A stretch of 64,000 nucleotides of DNA. It comes from Christensenellaceae bacterium. GTDB lineage: Bacteria; Bacillota; Clostridia; Christensenellales; Borkfalkiaceae. The stretch lies in assembly GCA_948890655.1 (NCBI GenBank), contig CAQTYU010000003.1, forward strand, positions 158,567-222,566, written 5' to 3'. How positions within the stretch are numbered: the stretch's first letter is position 1; each line of letters starts with the position of its first letter. Positions 36,259 to 44,869 of this stretch are shown one piece after another. The notes beneath the pieces were generated by a model. That model had not been told where the DNA came from and searched no databases. It saw only the letters and a list, made by a program, of their open reading frames with translations. A program made the position numbers and the translations under genes.

Positions 36259-37820
36259 TTCTTTATAAAATCTTCCTCGTGTTCCGAAAGCGGGTAACTG
36301 TCGTAAATTTCGGTTTCGTCGTGGCTGTCAAAATAAACCTGCCCGTAAAAAGGGATACCTGCAATTGCGCCGTATTTCCAGGGCTTAGGTTCGCAACAAT
36401 GCGGGCACCAATAACCGCCCTTTAACACGGTGTAGGGAGTAAGGGCAAATTCGTGCCCGTCGCGGCACTTCCACATAACCTTTTCGTAAAGGTTACCCGC
36501 TTCGTAATTTTTCGCAATGCACTTTCCGCCGCGGAAAGTAGCCGCTTGCTGTAAATCCGCAAGCGTTAAAATGTTTAATGGTTTGCTCTCGTCGTAGCCG
36601 TGGTCCAAAAGATACGGCTTGGCGTTTTCTTTCTTTTTAAGCGCTTCGTAATCGATTTTTTCGCCGCTTTCCGTTTTTCCCTCGCATAAAAGGTTATAAC
36701 TGTTCCACTTTAACGGGATTTTGTTATATGCATCTCTGCCACCGAAAAACGCTTTAATTCTGCCTTCTTTATCGTGTTTAAGCCAATATTTGGGCGAGTT
36801 GGTATTTTTAAACAGTCTTTTTATGGCGCACGCTGAAAGAAAAGAAGAGGGTAAAATTGCGCCCAACTTAAAATACGCATACTTTTTTGACATGCGTTTC
36901 CAGTAATCTTCAAAACTCTCCGTGCGGAAATTTAGCTTGTCGTTTAAAACGTCGCTGTCGTAAAACCAAACGCCGTGAAAATTGCGCGCAATGTTCCAGT
37001 TTGGTTTAAAAAACTTTTTGGCGCTCTTGCCCATTAGGCGGAACCCCGCGTCAATCGTTTCAAAACCCGTAACGCGACAGCATTCTCCGCCACCGATGTT
37101 GTAAATAGCGTTCCAAAAATCGTTCAGTTCGCCCTTTTCGTCGCGTTCCACAAGGCGGCGGCACAAAATTCCGCTGTCAACGTCCGTCGCCCATTCCAGA
37201 GCACAGTTCCACGAAGTGTGGAACATTAGTCCGTCTTTCATATTGTTGGCAAACATATACTTATGCAAAACCGCCGTCTGTCTTAAGGATACAAAACGGG
37301 GCAGCCCGCTTTCCAGAACGTATTTTTCGGCTTTGAGTTTATACATTGAATAAACGTCGTAATCGCTTGAAATCATCGGGTCGCCCACGCGCCCCCAAAC
37401 GTGGGGATAAGCGCGGTGTCCGTACATCGCAACCGTTGCAATGTGAACGTAACCTATTTCCTTTTCTCTGCCGCTCGCAAGAATTGAGTCAACTAGATTT
37501 TTTGTGCCTAAAAAGTTGCTTTTATAAGTTCCGTCGGGGTCGTGGTCGCTCTTGGGAGGTATAAGTGAAGCGCAGTTAATTACGTAATCCGCGCCTTCTA
37601 TCAGTTTAACGCAGTCGTCGTAATGCGCCAGGTCGCCTTTAAATATAAAAACTCTGTCCTTATACTTTTTTAACGTTTTTTTAACAAAGGAAGGTATTCT
37701 GTTTTCCTTGTTAAATATTATACATCTTACCTTATAATTGCCGTCCGATTCCAACAGGCTTTTCAAAACTTCGCCGCCCATTGCACCGGTCGCGCCGGTA
37801 AGCGCTATTATTTTACTCAT
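36255..37820 (-). CDS. NAD(P)-dependent epimerase/dehydratase with C-terminal zinc-ribbon domain
   Basis: 521 residues. Extended short-chain dehydrogenase fold at the N terminus: cofactor loop GATGAMGG (7-14), FKGDLAH, and a catalytic-like Y-x3-K in DVYSMYKLK near residue 155. From about residue 330 a second region follows with a candidate zinc site in KCRDGHEFALTP and WCPHCCEP, not part of normal epimerases. Resembles 3-beta-hydroxysteroid dehydrogenase or sugar-epimerase relatives; substrate unknown. Coupled by ATGA overlap to the EFR1 gene. A good promoter lies at 37867-37895 and AAGGATG precedes ATG 37820. Confidence 0.75.
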   Translation of the reverse strand: MSKIIALTGATGAMGGEVLKSLLESDGNYKVRCIIFNKENRIPSFVKKTLKKYKDRVFIFKGDLAHYDDCVKLIEGADYVINCASLIPPKSDHDPDGTYKSNFLGTKNLVDSILASGREKEIGYVHIATVAMYGHRAYPHVWGRVGDPMISSDYDVYSMYKLKAEKYVLESGLPRFVSLRQTAVLHKYMFANNMKDGLMFHTSWNCALEWATDVDSGILCRRLVERDEKGELNDFWNAIYNIGGGECCRVTGFETIDAGFRLMGKSAKKFFKPNWNIARNFHGVWFYDSDVLNDKLNFRTESFEDYWKRMSKKYAYFKLGAILPSSFLSACAIKRLFKNTNSPKYWLKHDKEGRIKAFFGGRDAYNKIPLKWNSYNLLCEGKTESGEKIDYEALKKKENAKPYLLDHGYDESKPLNILTLADLQQAATFRGGKCIAKNYEAGNLYEKVMWKCRDGHEFALTPYTVLKGGYWCPHCCEPKPWKYGAIAGIPFYGQVYFDSHDETEIYDSYPLSEHEEDFIKK

Positions 37821-37866
37821 TTAAAAATTTCATCCTTGTATTAAATATGTGAATGTTATGTGAGAA

Positions 37867-37895
37867 ATTTTATCATAAACCGACATTAATGTCAA
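37867..37895 (-). promoter_or_regulatory. Promoter of the epimerase-EFR1 operon
   Basis: Minus strand TTGACA (37895-37890), 17-bp spacer, TAAAAT (37872-37867). The -35 is inside the palindrome GACATTAATGTC (37882-37893). Confidence 0.7.
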
Positions 37896-37910
37896 AGGAA
37901 TACCGCTTGA

Positions 37911-37934
37911 TTTGTCATAAAAAAAGCTGACAAA
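37911..37934. promoter_or_regulatory. Inverted repeat TTTGTCA-N10-TGACAAA
   Basis: Perfect seven-base arms between the divergent epimerase and RHS promoters. Possible regulator site. Apart from this and the promoters, the 37821-38192 region is AT-rich with no gene. Confidence 0.35.
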
Positions 37935-38069
37935 TATTGTAGTCCGAATTATCGTATTTGACTGCTTGTTCTCTTGGCGCAGTTATTTCATTGAAATTTT
38001 TATTGGCAACAGGTTTAAACACGTAAATTTTTAACAAAAAACAATAAAAATTTTTTAAATATGGCAGTA

Positions 38070-38096
38070 TTGTCATATTATTTTTATTATTATAAT
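38070..38096 (+). promoter_or_regulatory. Probable promoter of the RHS gene
   Basis: TTGTCA (38070-38075), 15-bp spacer, TATAAT (38091-38096). Spacer is short; the -10 is perfect. Confidence 0.5.
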
Positions 38097-38128
38097 GCTA
38101 AACATATGTTTTTGAATAAAACCGGCAA

Positions 38129-38192
38129 GGGGGAGGATTAAAATAAAAAACCAAAAAAAACCATTAAAAAATAATGCCAAAGGAGAATAAAA
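38129..38192 (+). other. Orphan ribosome site and possible leader peptide before the RHS gene
   Basis: GGGGGAGG (38129-38136) is a near-perfect ribosome site, but no ATG follows at the right distance. An AUA or AUU start would give a 15-17 codon peptide rich in Lys and Asn ending just before the RHS start. The RHS gene has its own AAAGGAG at 38179-38185. Confidence 0.3.
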
Positions 38193-41100
38193 ATGGGAAT
38201 TTTAAATATGAACGGTTTACAGGACAACAATGAAAAGCAAGGTGTAACGGGCGCGGCAACCGGCAATGTTTCAACGGCGTCCGCAGACTTGATTAACGCG
38301 GAAAACAACGCCTTTCCGGTAACAGCCAATTCGCAGATAATAATTTCAACTCAAACTTGTTTTGATTATATTTCAGAATATTATACAAAAGGTGATGCGG
38401 AAAGCAGTTTTTTTGAGGGTGAACTTATTGCTGAAGAGACTTATGGCGGTATAAGTAGTGAAACGGCGACGGTAACAATTTATAAAAACAGAATAACTTC
38501 CGTTCCTGTTAATTATAAAAGCGTATATTTGAGGCTGTTGGCAAAAAGTGGCGCGGTTGGTTATTTTTCAGTAGATGATAAAGTTTATCCGGCGCGTGTA
38601 CAAATTTATGATATAGATATTACGGAAAAATTTAATCAAAATGTTGATAAGCTTGATATCTGTATTTACGCAGATGCTTATACGTATAAAAACGAATCTT
38701 CAAGGGTAAGTTTTTATACTGTCGGGTCAAATGCTCCGCAGTTGATTTTTGAATATACCGATTCAGAAATCGATTTCGATTCAAACGACGAATATAATAT
38801 AAAAGAATTTAATTTAAATGAAAAATCTTCGGCTTATTTAAACCTTAATAGTGGAGCTTTAACAACCTCTTTTTGTGACTTCGGTATCGGGGGAGCCTTA
38901 CCGGTTAAAATAAGCCACGTTCACCGATTGGGAACAGGAGAAAGTGTTTACGGAAATAACTGGCGCCTGAACCTCGGTATGAAACTTAAAGTTGCGGAAA
39001 ATGATACAAACAAAAACACAAGGTATTTATTTACCGATGAATTGGGCGACGAGTACGCTTTCAGTGAAAAATATTATTATTTTGACAACGGGAGAAGAGT
39101 ATTTATCGCTAAATCAGAAGTAACGATAAACATAAACGGCGAACTTTCTTATTCGGGTAGCCCCGTTTACAAACATCAGTCCTGCCGCGGATATACGTTA
39201 ATTCCCGAAATTAACGATTATATTTCTTCCGATTTAATAGAACAGCGCCAAAGCGAGCAGATTGAACTGGAAGAATTCATAAATTCCTGCGAGGCGTCGT
39301 TAATAAATTATGTTAAGGTTGATGCCAAAACATGCGACATAACAGATAACATCGACTCACTGGCTAAGGAAAGTGTCGACTTGTTTTTTTATGGGGTAAA
39401 TAAAGAATCCTCTGAAATAATAATGCAAAGAAGTGAAGCTATACAGTTAAAACTTATATTTTTACAAGCAAATCAAACTATGATTCCTGTGGATGCTGAC
39501 GCTTCTGCCGAACAGATAGAAGCATATAATGACAGTTTAAAAATGCGTGATGCCAGCAAAACGCAATTTAATTGTCTTGTTCAGCAAGCCCGCAAAAATC
39601 TTCCTCTTGTTAAGGATGCGTTTTTAAAATATTTCAGAAAGAAAGCGGAACTCGAACAACTCGTTTTACAGTCTCCCGTCAACTTTTTAAAGGATGAAAA
39701 AGGCGTTATCAGCGGTTTTAACAAACAGGGCAATCTTGTTTTGATTTGCGACAGCTACGGTAATTACGTAAACATTATTTACGATATCCACGGCAGAGTT
39801 TCAAGCATTTACGACAGCAATAATAAAACTATGCAGTTTGAATACGTAAACAACTTACTGCAAAGTATAACCGACGGTCTCGGCAGAACGGTAAAATACC
39901 AATATGACGGTGATAATTTATTCAGAATAACATATCCCGACGGCGAAACTACAACTTTAGAGTACATATTAAACAATTTGACGTCAATAAAAAATTCCGA
40001 CGGCAAGCAGTTCAAAATGTCGTATGTGGATAACAAGCTCACAGAATTGACAAAAAAAAGATATCTCGCCGACGAAAAAGAAATCTCAAAATTTATTTTA
40101 ACGTATTCTGATACCACAACCGAAATTAGGGACGATGAAGGAAACATAGAATATTATGAATTTGACGAGAAACTGGAAATTAAAACTCACAAACAAAGGG
40201 ACAACCGCCGTTTTTATACCGAAACAACGTATTCCAAAAAAACGGTAAGCAATAAAACCACAAAAACGGTAATCACACGCAGTGCCCCCGATTTTATCGG
40301 CGTTCCCGAAGTAAGCGAATATAACGAGCTTAATCAGCTTGTCTATAAATTGCAGGATTGGCACAACATTTCGGATAAACATGAGGTAAGAATAGAAAAC
40401 TACTACGAATACGATATTAACGGCCGGCTTATTCGCGAAAAAATGATAAAACGTAATAACGGCGCCACTTCTCACGATTACACGTTTATCACCAACTACA
40501 ATTATAACGCTCAAGGCAGTCTTGTGCTTACTGAAAGTTATATTGAAGGCATGGAATCGATAAAGGGCAAAAATTACGAACAGCGCGTTTACGATAAAAA
40601 CGGAAACTTAACAAAAACAATCCGTTGGAACAGCTTAGACAGCAGTTCAAAATTTTATTCCGAAAGTGACTATACCCAAAACGGACAAGTTGCATCCGAC
40701 AGGGACGAAACCGGCGAAATTTCCGCAGAATATAATTACTTAAACGGCACAAACGTTGTCAATTCCGTAAAATACGCCAACGGTTCAACGTTCGCCTACG
40801 GCAGACATCCCCAAAATTTCAACGTAACTTCGGTAACGCAAAGCACCGTAGACGGCGAGTCAAACACCACCGATATAGTTTACGAAGACGGCAGACTTGC
40901 AGAAGTAAAGAGCGGTAACACCATTATTTCGTACACTTACGACCAGCTTGACAGAAAGACAAGCGTTAAAATAAACAATGTTATGCAAACGGAATACAGC
41001 TACGAGGGTTATAAAGAACTTACCCCCGACGATTACCAGCTTGAAAAATGCACAAAAACTTTGCAGGTCGACGGCGGCAGTGTTAAAAGCGTATATTTAA

Positions 41101-43007
41101 AACAAGGATATTTGGATACGGATGAAAACCGATTGGTAGTTGACGAAAGTTTAACGGTAGACGAAATAAAACTTTATCAAAAGAATTATAACGTAAACGG
41201 CGAGCCCGAAACTTTAACTTATCTCGACGGCGATAACGAAAAAACGGTAAATTACACTTGTGATTCGTTCCACAACATAACTAAGGCGGAAATGAAATCG
41301 GGGGAAGAAATAATTGCAACCGAAACGTATAGTTATTCTGCATTGAACGAACTTTCGTACAAATCGTATAGCGGCGCAGTTTCGCAGAATTATTCATATA
41401 CTTTTAACCATATTTACCCTTACGATTTGTTATCCGTAAGCTTTAATATTTTGCACATATTTAAACCGCATAAGGATATTTACGGAAGATATACCGGCAG
41501 AGAAATAACATTTATCGGCTTACCCGAAACGGAAAATCTGGCTTCCGAACAGATAACCTACCGCAAAGTGGGTGACCACGCAACGAATATGCCTGCAACG
41601 GTGTGGTTTGGCAGTAACAAGCAGATAAAGGACAGCATAAAATACCGCTACGACAAGTGCGGGAATATTTCTGAAATTTTGGAAAACGGGCATACGTCGG
41701 CAAGGTACGAGTATGATAAACTTAACCGTCTTATCCGCGAGGATAACAAACCGCTTAATAGAACTACGGTTTACACCTACGACCAAAACGGAAATATAAC
41801 CGAACGTTGCGAATATGCATACACGTGGAAGACGAGTGAAGAGCTTTCAAACCTCAAATGCACGCACGCAAGTTACGATTACGAGGGCGACAGGCTAATA
41901 AGTTACAACGGCGAAAACTGCGCTTACAACAATGCGGGCAATCCTAACGAATACCGCGGCAAGCAGGTGTTATGGCAGTACGGCACACGCCTTACGCAAC
42001 TCGGCAACGTAATGTTCGCATACGACGGCTTGGGCAGAAGAACCCGCAAGGGAACAATACAGTACCTCTACGACAACGAAAACAACTTAATCTACCAGTC
42101 CAACGGGTTGGAATTCATATACGATACAACGGGCGTGGCGGGAATAAAGTATCAGGATAACGTATATTTCTACCGCAAGGACGCGCAGGGGAATATCGTA
42201 GCCATACTTGACAGCGCGGGTATAGTGGTGGTAAAATACAACTACGATGCGTGGGGCAGACATAATATAACGGACGCGAATGGCGAACCCATAATGGACG
42301 CGGACCATATCGCGTATTTAAATCCTTTCCGTTACCGCGGTTATTACTATGATACCGAAACGCGGCTGTACTATTTGCAGACCAGATATTACGACCCCGA
42401 AGCGGGCAGGTTCTTATCACAGGATAACGTAGACTACACCGAACCCGAAGTAATAAACGGCATAAACCTTTACGCCTACTGCGGCAACAACCCCGTAATG
42501 AACGTGGACCCTACGGGAACTTCGTTTTTATTGTTTATTTTTGGTGTGCTTTTGGCGGGCGCTATTATCGGCGGCGCCGTCGCGGGCTCTGAAGCGGCTA
42601 AAAATGGTGCAACCGGTTGGGAGGTTGTTGGGCAAGTTTTATTGGGCGCGGCATTTGGGGTTGCTATTGCTGGTGGTGCGTTAATGATTGTGGCTGGTGG
42701 AATGGCAATTGCCGGTGTCACTCTATTTGGAGGCACAGCTGCTCAAATATTTGCAATTGGTGCAGCCGCATTTAACATATTGCCTATGATAGTTGCGCCT
42801 ATAGTAGGTATAACCGCTCCGGCTCCAATAGAATATAATCCTAATCCCTATATACCGGTAACGCCTATGCCGCCATATACAACAATATCGATGTCGGTGA
42901 ATAATAGAACAGGTATTTTCAATATTGAAAATATTTTAAAAACTTTAAGTAATTCGGGTAGGCTAAATTATGTTAAAATTTCAAGGCAAAATTTCACGGG
43001 AATGTGA
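38193..43007 (+). CDS. RHS/YD-repeat polymorphic toxin-like protein
   Basis: 1604 residues. The N terminus has no signal peptide or membrane helix. Residues about 45-200 form a beta-rich region like the DNRLRE domain of WapA-type proteins. From roughly 490 to 1400 there are many YD repeats (for example GRTVKYQYDGDNLFRITYPDG, KYRYDKCGNISEI, RYEYDKLNRLIRED), which build a closed shell. The RHS-core end is clear: YLNPFRYRGYYYDTETRLYYLQTRYYDPEAGRF, then NPVMNVDPTG. After that, the C-terminal tip is a Gly/Ala-rich hydrophobic segment of about 100 residues and a short polar tail ending NFTGM. No known nuclease motif. Overlaps the next gene by 38 bases. Good ribosome site AAAGGAG seven bases before ATG. 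Confidence 0.85.
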   Translation: MGILNMNGLQDNNEKQGVTGAATGNVSTASADLINAENNAFPVTANSQIIISTQTCFDYISEYYTKGDAESSFFEGELIAEETYGGISSETATVTIYKNRITSVPVNYKSVYLRLLAKSGAVGYFSVDDKVYPARVQIYDIDITEKFNQNVDKLDICIYADAYTYKNESSRVSFYTVGSNAPQLIFEYTDSEIDFDSNDEYNIKEFNLNEKSSAYLNLNSGALTTSFCDFGIGGALPVKISHVHRLGTGESVYGNNWRLNLGMKLKVAENDTNKNTRYLFTDELGDEYAFSEKYYYFDNGRRVFIAKSEVTININGELSYSGSPVYKHQSCRGYTLIPEINDYISSDLIEQRQSEQIELEEFINSCEASLINYVKVDAKTCDITDNIDSLAKESVDLFFYGVNKESSEIIMQRSEAIQLKLIFLQANQTMIPVDADASAEQIEAYNDSLKMRDASKTQFNCLVQQARKNLPLVKDAFLKYFRKKAELEQLVLQSPVNFLKDEKGVISGFNKQGNLVLICDSYGNYVNIIYDIHGRVSSIYDSNNKTMQFEYVNNLLQSITDGLGRTVKYQYDGDNLFRITYPDGETTTLEYILNNLTSIKNSDGKQFKMSYVDNKLTELTKKRYLADEKEISKFILTYSDTTTEIRDDEGNIEYYEFDEKLEIKTHKQRDNRRFYTETTYSKKTVSNKTTKTVITRSAPDFIGVPEVSEYNELNQLVYKLQDWHNISDKHEVRIENYYEYDINGRLIREKMIKRNNGATSHDYTFITNYNYNAQGSLVLTESYIEGMESIKGKNYEQRVYDKNGNLTKTIRWNSLDSSSKFYSESDYTQNGQVASDRDETGEISAEYNYLNGTNVVNSVKYANGSTFAYGRHPQNFNVTSVTQSTVDGESNTTDIVYEDGRLAEVKSGNTIISYTYDQLDRKTSVKINNVMQTEYSYEGYKELTPDDYQLEKCTKTLQVDGGSVKSVYLKQGYLDTDENRLVVDESLTVDEIKLYQKNYNVNGEPETLTYLDGDNEKTVNYTCDSFHNITKAEMKSGEEIIATETYSYSALNELSYKSYSGAVSQNYSYTFNHIYPYDLLSVSFNILHIFKPHKDIYGRYTGREITFIGLPETENLASEQITYRKVGDHATNMPATVWFGSNKQIKDSIKYRYDKCGNISEILENGHTSARYEYDKLNRLIREDNKPLNRTTVYTYDQNGNITERCEYAYTWKTSEELSNLKCTHASYDYEGDRLISYNGENCAYNNAGNPNEYRGKQVLWQYGTRLTQLGNVMFAYDGLGRRTRKGTIQYLYDNENNLIYQSNGLEFIYDTTGVAGIKYQDNVYFYRKDAQGNIVAILDSAGIVVVKYNYDAWGRHNITDANGEPIMDADHIAYLNPFRYRGYYYDTETRLYYLQTRYYDPEAGRFLSQDNVDYTEPEVINGINLYAYCGNNPVMNVDPTGTSFLLFIFGVLLAGAIIGGAVAGSEAAKNGATGWEVVGQVLLGAAFGVAIAGGALMIVAGGMAIAGVTLFGGTAAQIFAIGAAAFNILPMIVAPIVGITAPAPIEYNPNPYIPVTPMPPYTTISMSVNNRTGIFNIENILKTLSNSGRLNYVKISRQNFTGM

Positions 43008-43437
43008 AAAATGGTTTATTAAACGTGAGTTTTTATGCTGTCTGTTTATCGGCTTATGTACTACTTTAATAACAGGTATTGGTATAGTGCTTTTTGCCGT
43101 ATATTGGAACTTAGTGGCGTTATATTTCTTTATTATACCTGTGCTATTGACTTTTATGCTTTGTTTTCAATGTATTAGCAAATATATTTTAAAAAGATTA
43201 CCTTTAATTATTACAATAGAAGATGGCTATATAGAAGGTAAAAACGAAAATGAGGAAACTTGGCGTAATTTGGATTTATTAAAAACAATTACAGATTTTG
43301 GTGAATGGTATGTATTTAACTTCCATTTCCCTCATAAAGTCAGGTGGTTTATCTGCCAAAAAAACTTAATAGTTGAAGGAACTATTGAAGATTTTGAAAA
43401 ATTGTTTGAGGGTAAAATAGTAAGAAAATATAAATGA
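42970..43437 (+). CDS. Small two-helix membrane protein, candidate immunity protein for the RHS tip
   Basis: 155 residues, starting inside the 3' end of the RHS gene. Two hydrophobic helices at about residues 22-46 and 49-70, followed by a soluble domain (LIITIEDGYIEGKNENEETWRNLD ... WFICQKNLIVEGTIEDFEKLF) that resembles the PH-like part of YcxB-family proteins. Position directly after and overlapping a toxin tip is the classic place for an immunity gene, and a membrane immunity protein would suit a hydrophobic, pore-like tip. Function is inference. AT-rich relative to neighbours. No strong ribosome site; translation may be coupled. Confidence 0.6.
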   Translation: MLKFQGKISRECEKWFIKREFLCCLFIGLCTTLITGIGIVLFAVYWNLVALYFFIIPVLLTFMLCFQCISKYILKRLPLIITIEDGYIEGKNENEETWRNLDLLKTITDFGEWYVFNFHFPHKVRWFICQKNLIVEGTIEDFEKLFEGKIVRKYK

Positions 43438-43445
43438 TGTAACGC

Positions 43446-43480
43446 AGCGGAGCGGGCTTTTAGCCCGCTCCGCTTATTTT
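43446..43480 (+). terminator. Terminator of the RHS-immunity unit
   Basis: AGCGGAGCGGGCT pairs with AGCCCGCTCCGCT, followed by TATTTTTAA. Confidence 0.8.
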
Positions 43481-43539
43481 TAATTATTTCCGCATTGAGA
43501 ATTTCAGCGCGGTGGTTATATTAAAAATTTTATGCGTTA

Positions 43540-43583
43540 AAAAGCTTGGGGAGTTATGTTTAAACATAACTCCCCAAGCTTTT
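43540..43583. repeat. Perfect 44-bp palindrome
   Basis: Two 22-bp arms meet without a spacer at ATGTTTAAACAT; outer ends are AAAAGCTTGGGG and CCCCAAGCTTTT. It lies between the RHS terminator and the left side of the integrated element. Could be a bidirectional terminator (A-run/T-run ends) or an element end. Confidence 0.8.
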
Positions 43584-43613
43584 GGTGCACCAAGACAGAC
43601 AGAGTTTGAACCT
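43583..43613. other. Degenerate copy of the tRNA-Leu 3' end, candidate left attachment site
   Basis: TGGTGCACCAAGACAG at 43583 and TTTGAACCT at 43605-43613 parallel the tRNA-Leu complement TGGTGCCGCCGACAG...CTTGAACCT at 49120-49145, with about five extra bases. It cannot form a proper T arm, so it is not a tRNA. Could mark the left end of the integrated element; the match is imperfect. Confidence 0.3.
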
Positions 43614-43664
43614 CAAATACGTATTTGTAAACGGGGTTGCGGGCTTTGTCGCAAAAAGGTAAAA

Positions 43665-43702
43665 GTAAAACGGCAATGAGTTTAGGCTCGTTGCCGTTTT
43701 AC
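43665..43702. repeat. Long hairpin near the left end of the element
   Basis: GTAAAACGGCAATGAG (43665-43680) pairs with CTCGTTGCCGTTTTAC (43687-43702), one wobble, six-base loop. No gene lies in 43438-43935; this region holds several foldbacks. Confidence 0.6.
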
Positions 43703-43807
43703 TATCTCCCACCCAAGAGACCCCCACCCTAATGGTCGTAAATTAAGATAAATACATTTCGTCATAGATTTACAAGTTTCTACGTTTTTTACGCCAAAAG
43801 TGTTACA

Positions 43808-43924
43808 GTGTTACGGGGTGGACTGGTAATACTATGTCCACCCGCACACGGGCGGCAAGCCGCCCGTGTATTGCCGTGTTTGCTTTAATTGCGTTACACG
43901 TTACGGGGTGAACGGGTAATAGTA
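43808..43924. repeat. Two imperfect direct repeats of about 27 bases
   Basis: GTTACGGGGTGGACTGGTAA at about 43808 and GTTACGGGGTGAACGGGTAA at about 43898, each continuing with TA-rich TACTATGT/TAGTATAT. Spacing is 90 bases. Possible binding sites for a regulator or recombinase; placed just downstream of the sigma-like gene. Confidence 0.5.
43846..43869. repeat. GC-rich hairpin between the direct repeats
   Basis: ACACGGGCGGC and GCCGCCCGTGT around AA. No T run. Confidence 0.6.
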
Positions 43925-43935
43925 TATATATTATA

Positions 43936-44346
43936 CTAAATCACGTAATCACGTAATTGCTTTTGCAAATGTTTGCGTACTGTTGCCATTTGTTGAGATA
44001 TGGACGAGTGAGAAACGCCGCGCTCACGCGCAATCGCCCGCATAGTCATTTCCTCGTAATAGAATTTATGCACCAATTCGCGCCGCTTGTCCGATAGCGT
44101 TAATAACGCTTTATGTACGCGCTCTGTATTCTCGCGCCGTATAATGATTGCAAGCGTATCGGTGGACTTGTCCTCAAAGTCTATGCCGTTTTCGATTAAA
44201 TAGTATAGCGAGGTATGCCGCCTTGTTTCTTTCCAATGGTTGCGCTTTTCTTGTTGTAGTAATTCCAAGTGTATCAAGTATATATCTTCCGTAACCTCGA
44301 CTGCGTTCGTCGTTCCGTCCACAAACTTATATATAATTACTTGCAT
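43936..44346 (-). CDS. Sigma-70 region 4-like protein of mobile elements
   Basis: 136 residues. The C-terminal 60 contain a sigma region-4 helix-turn-helix: ALLTLSDKRRELVHKFYYEEMTMRAIARERGVSHSSISQQMATVRKHLQK. The N-terminal part (YKFVDGTTNAVEVTEDIYLIHLELLQQEKRNHWKETRRHTS) is the pattern seen in small sigma-like proteins of Tn916-type and other integrative elements. Lacks region 2, so it may be a regulator rather than a complete sigma factor. ATG 44346 is chosen because GTGGAGG lies eight bases before it. Confidence 0.78.
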   Translation of the reverse strand: MQVIIYKFVDGTTNAVEVTEDIYLIHLELLQQEKRNHWKETRRHTSLYYLIENGIDFEDKSTDTLAIIIRRENTERVHKALLTLSDKRRELVHKFYYEEMTMRAIARERGVSHSSISQQMATVRKHLQKQLRDYVI

Positions 44347-44419
44347 ATAGAAAGCCTCCACTTATAAGCACGGCGGCGGCAATATGGAAAGGTTTTTGGA
44401 AAACTATTTATAAATAAAA

Positions 44420-44470
44420 AAGCCCGACAAACTTTCAGACCTTTTCAGTCTTGAAAATTTGTCGGGTTTT
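44420..44470 (-). terminator. Terminator-like hairpin upstream of the sigma-like gene
   Basis: AACCCGACAAA ... TTTGTCGGGCT on the minus strand, followed by TTTTTTATTT. It would end transcription coming from the zinc-ribbon/ABC genes. Confidence 0.7.
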
Positions 44471-44488
44471 ACTCTTTCATAGAGAGCC

Positions 44489-44582
44489 TTAACACCTTTA
44501 ACAAATGCCAGCCGTAAACGTGCGTGCGATTACTGCCCAATATTTCATTTCAACAAAATAGGCGTTTGCTATGAGGTGTTAA
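44489..44582. repeat. Nested inverted repeat
   Basis: TTAACACCT (44489-44497) with AGGTGTTAA (44574-44582), and inside it CAAATGCC (44502-44509) with GGCGTTTG (44561-44568). About 94 bases in total; a possible structured RNA or DNA site. The 44347-44684 gap holds only this and the two terminator-like hairpins. Confidence 0.5.
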
Positions 44583-44589
44583 ATAAAAA

Positions 44590-44657
44590 AAGAATTGAGT
44601 GCGCCATTTACTGCTCCCGAAAATAATTTTGTTTTTACTTTCGTACACTCAATTCTT
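44590..44657 (-). terminator. Long-loop inverted repeat after the zinc-ribbon gene
   Basis: AAGAATTGAGTG (44590-44601) and CACTCAATTCTT (44646-44657), perfect 12-bp arms with a 44-base loop; on the minus strand a T7 run follows. Confidence 0.55.
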
Positions 44658-44684
44658 TATTTGCTATAAAGTTTTATTCGGTTG

Positions 44685-44846
44685 TTATGCTTTTTCTGAT
44701 ATGATTTTCAATATTGTGATTTTGCCGTCCTTGATTTCTATTTGCAATTTCAATTTGCATTTCGGGCAACGTATTTCCACGTTTGAGCCGTCGCCTAACT
44801 TGAATAATTTATACCCACATTCGGGGCATACAATATAATTTGTCAT
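44685..44846 (-). CDS. Small zinc-ribbon protein (Cys-rich KTR/Com-like)
   Basis: 53 residues: MTNYIVCPECGYKLFKLGDG, then IRCPKCKLKLQIEIKDGKITIL. Two C-x2-C pairs make a zinc ribbon; proteins of this size and layout (Cys-rich KTR, or Mu Com-like) are common in integrative elements of Bacillota. It has 23 bases between its start and the stop of the ABC permease gene upstream on the same strand, so it is probably the last gene of the MerR-ABC operon. No clear ribosome site. Confidence 0.65.
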   Translation of the reverse strand: MTNYIVCPECGYKLFKLGDGSNVEIRCPKCKLKLQIEIKDGKITILKIISEKA

Positions 44847-44869
44847 AGATTGTATTTCTTTTTGTACTT

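Noticed and set aside
43583..43613. A second tRNA on the minus strand ending TGCACCA
   Set aside because: The T-loop sequence is about five bases out of register with the acceptor strand, so no cloverleaf forms.
43808..43924. CRISPR array
   Set aside because: Only two imperfect repeats with a 90-base spacing and no cas genes.
44599..44838. Plus-strand open frame of 79 residues
   Set aside because: The real gene is the zinc-ribbon protein on the minus strand at 44685-44846 with two C-x2-C pairs.
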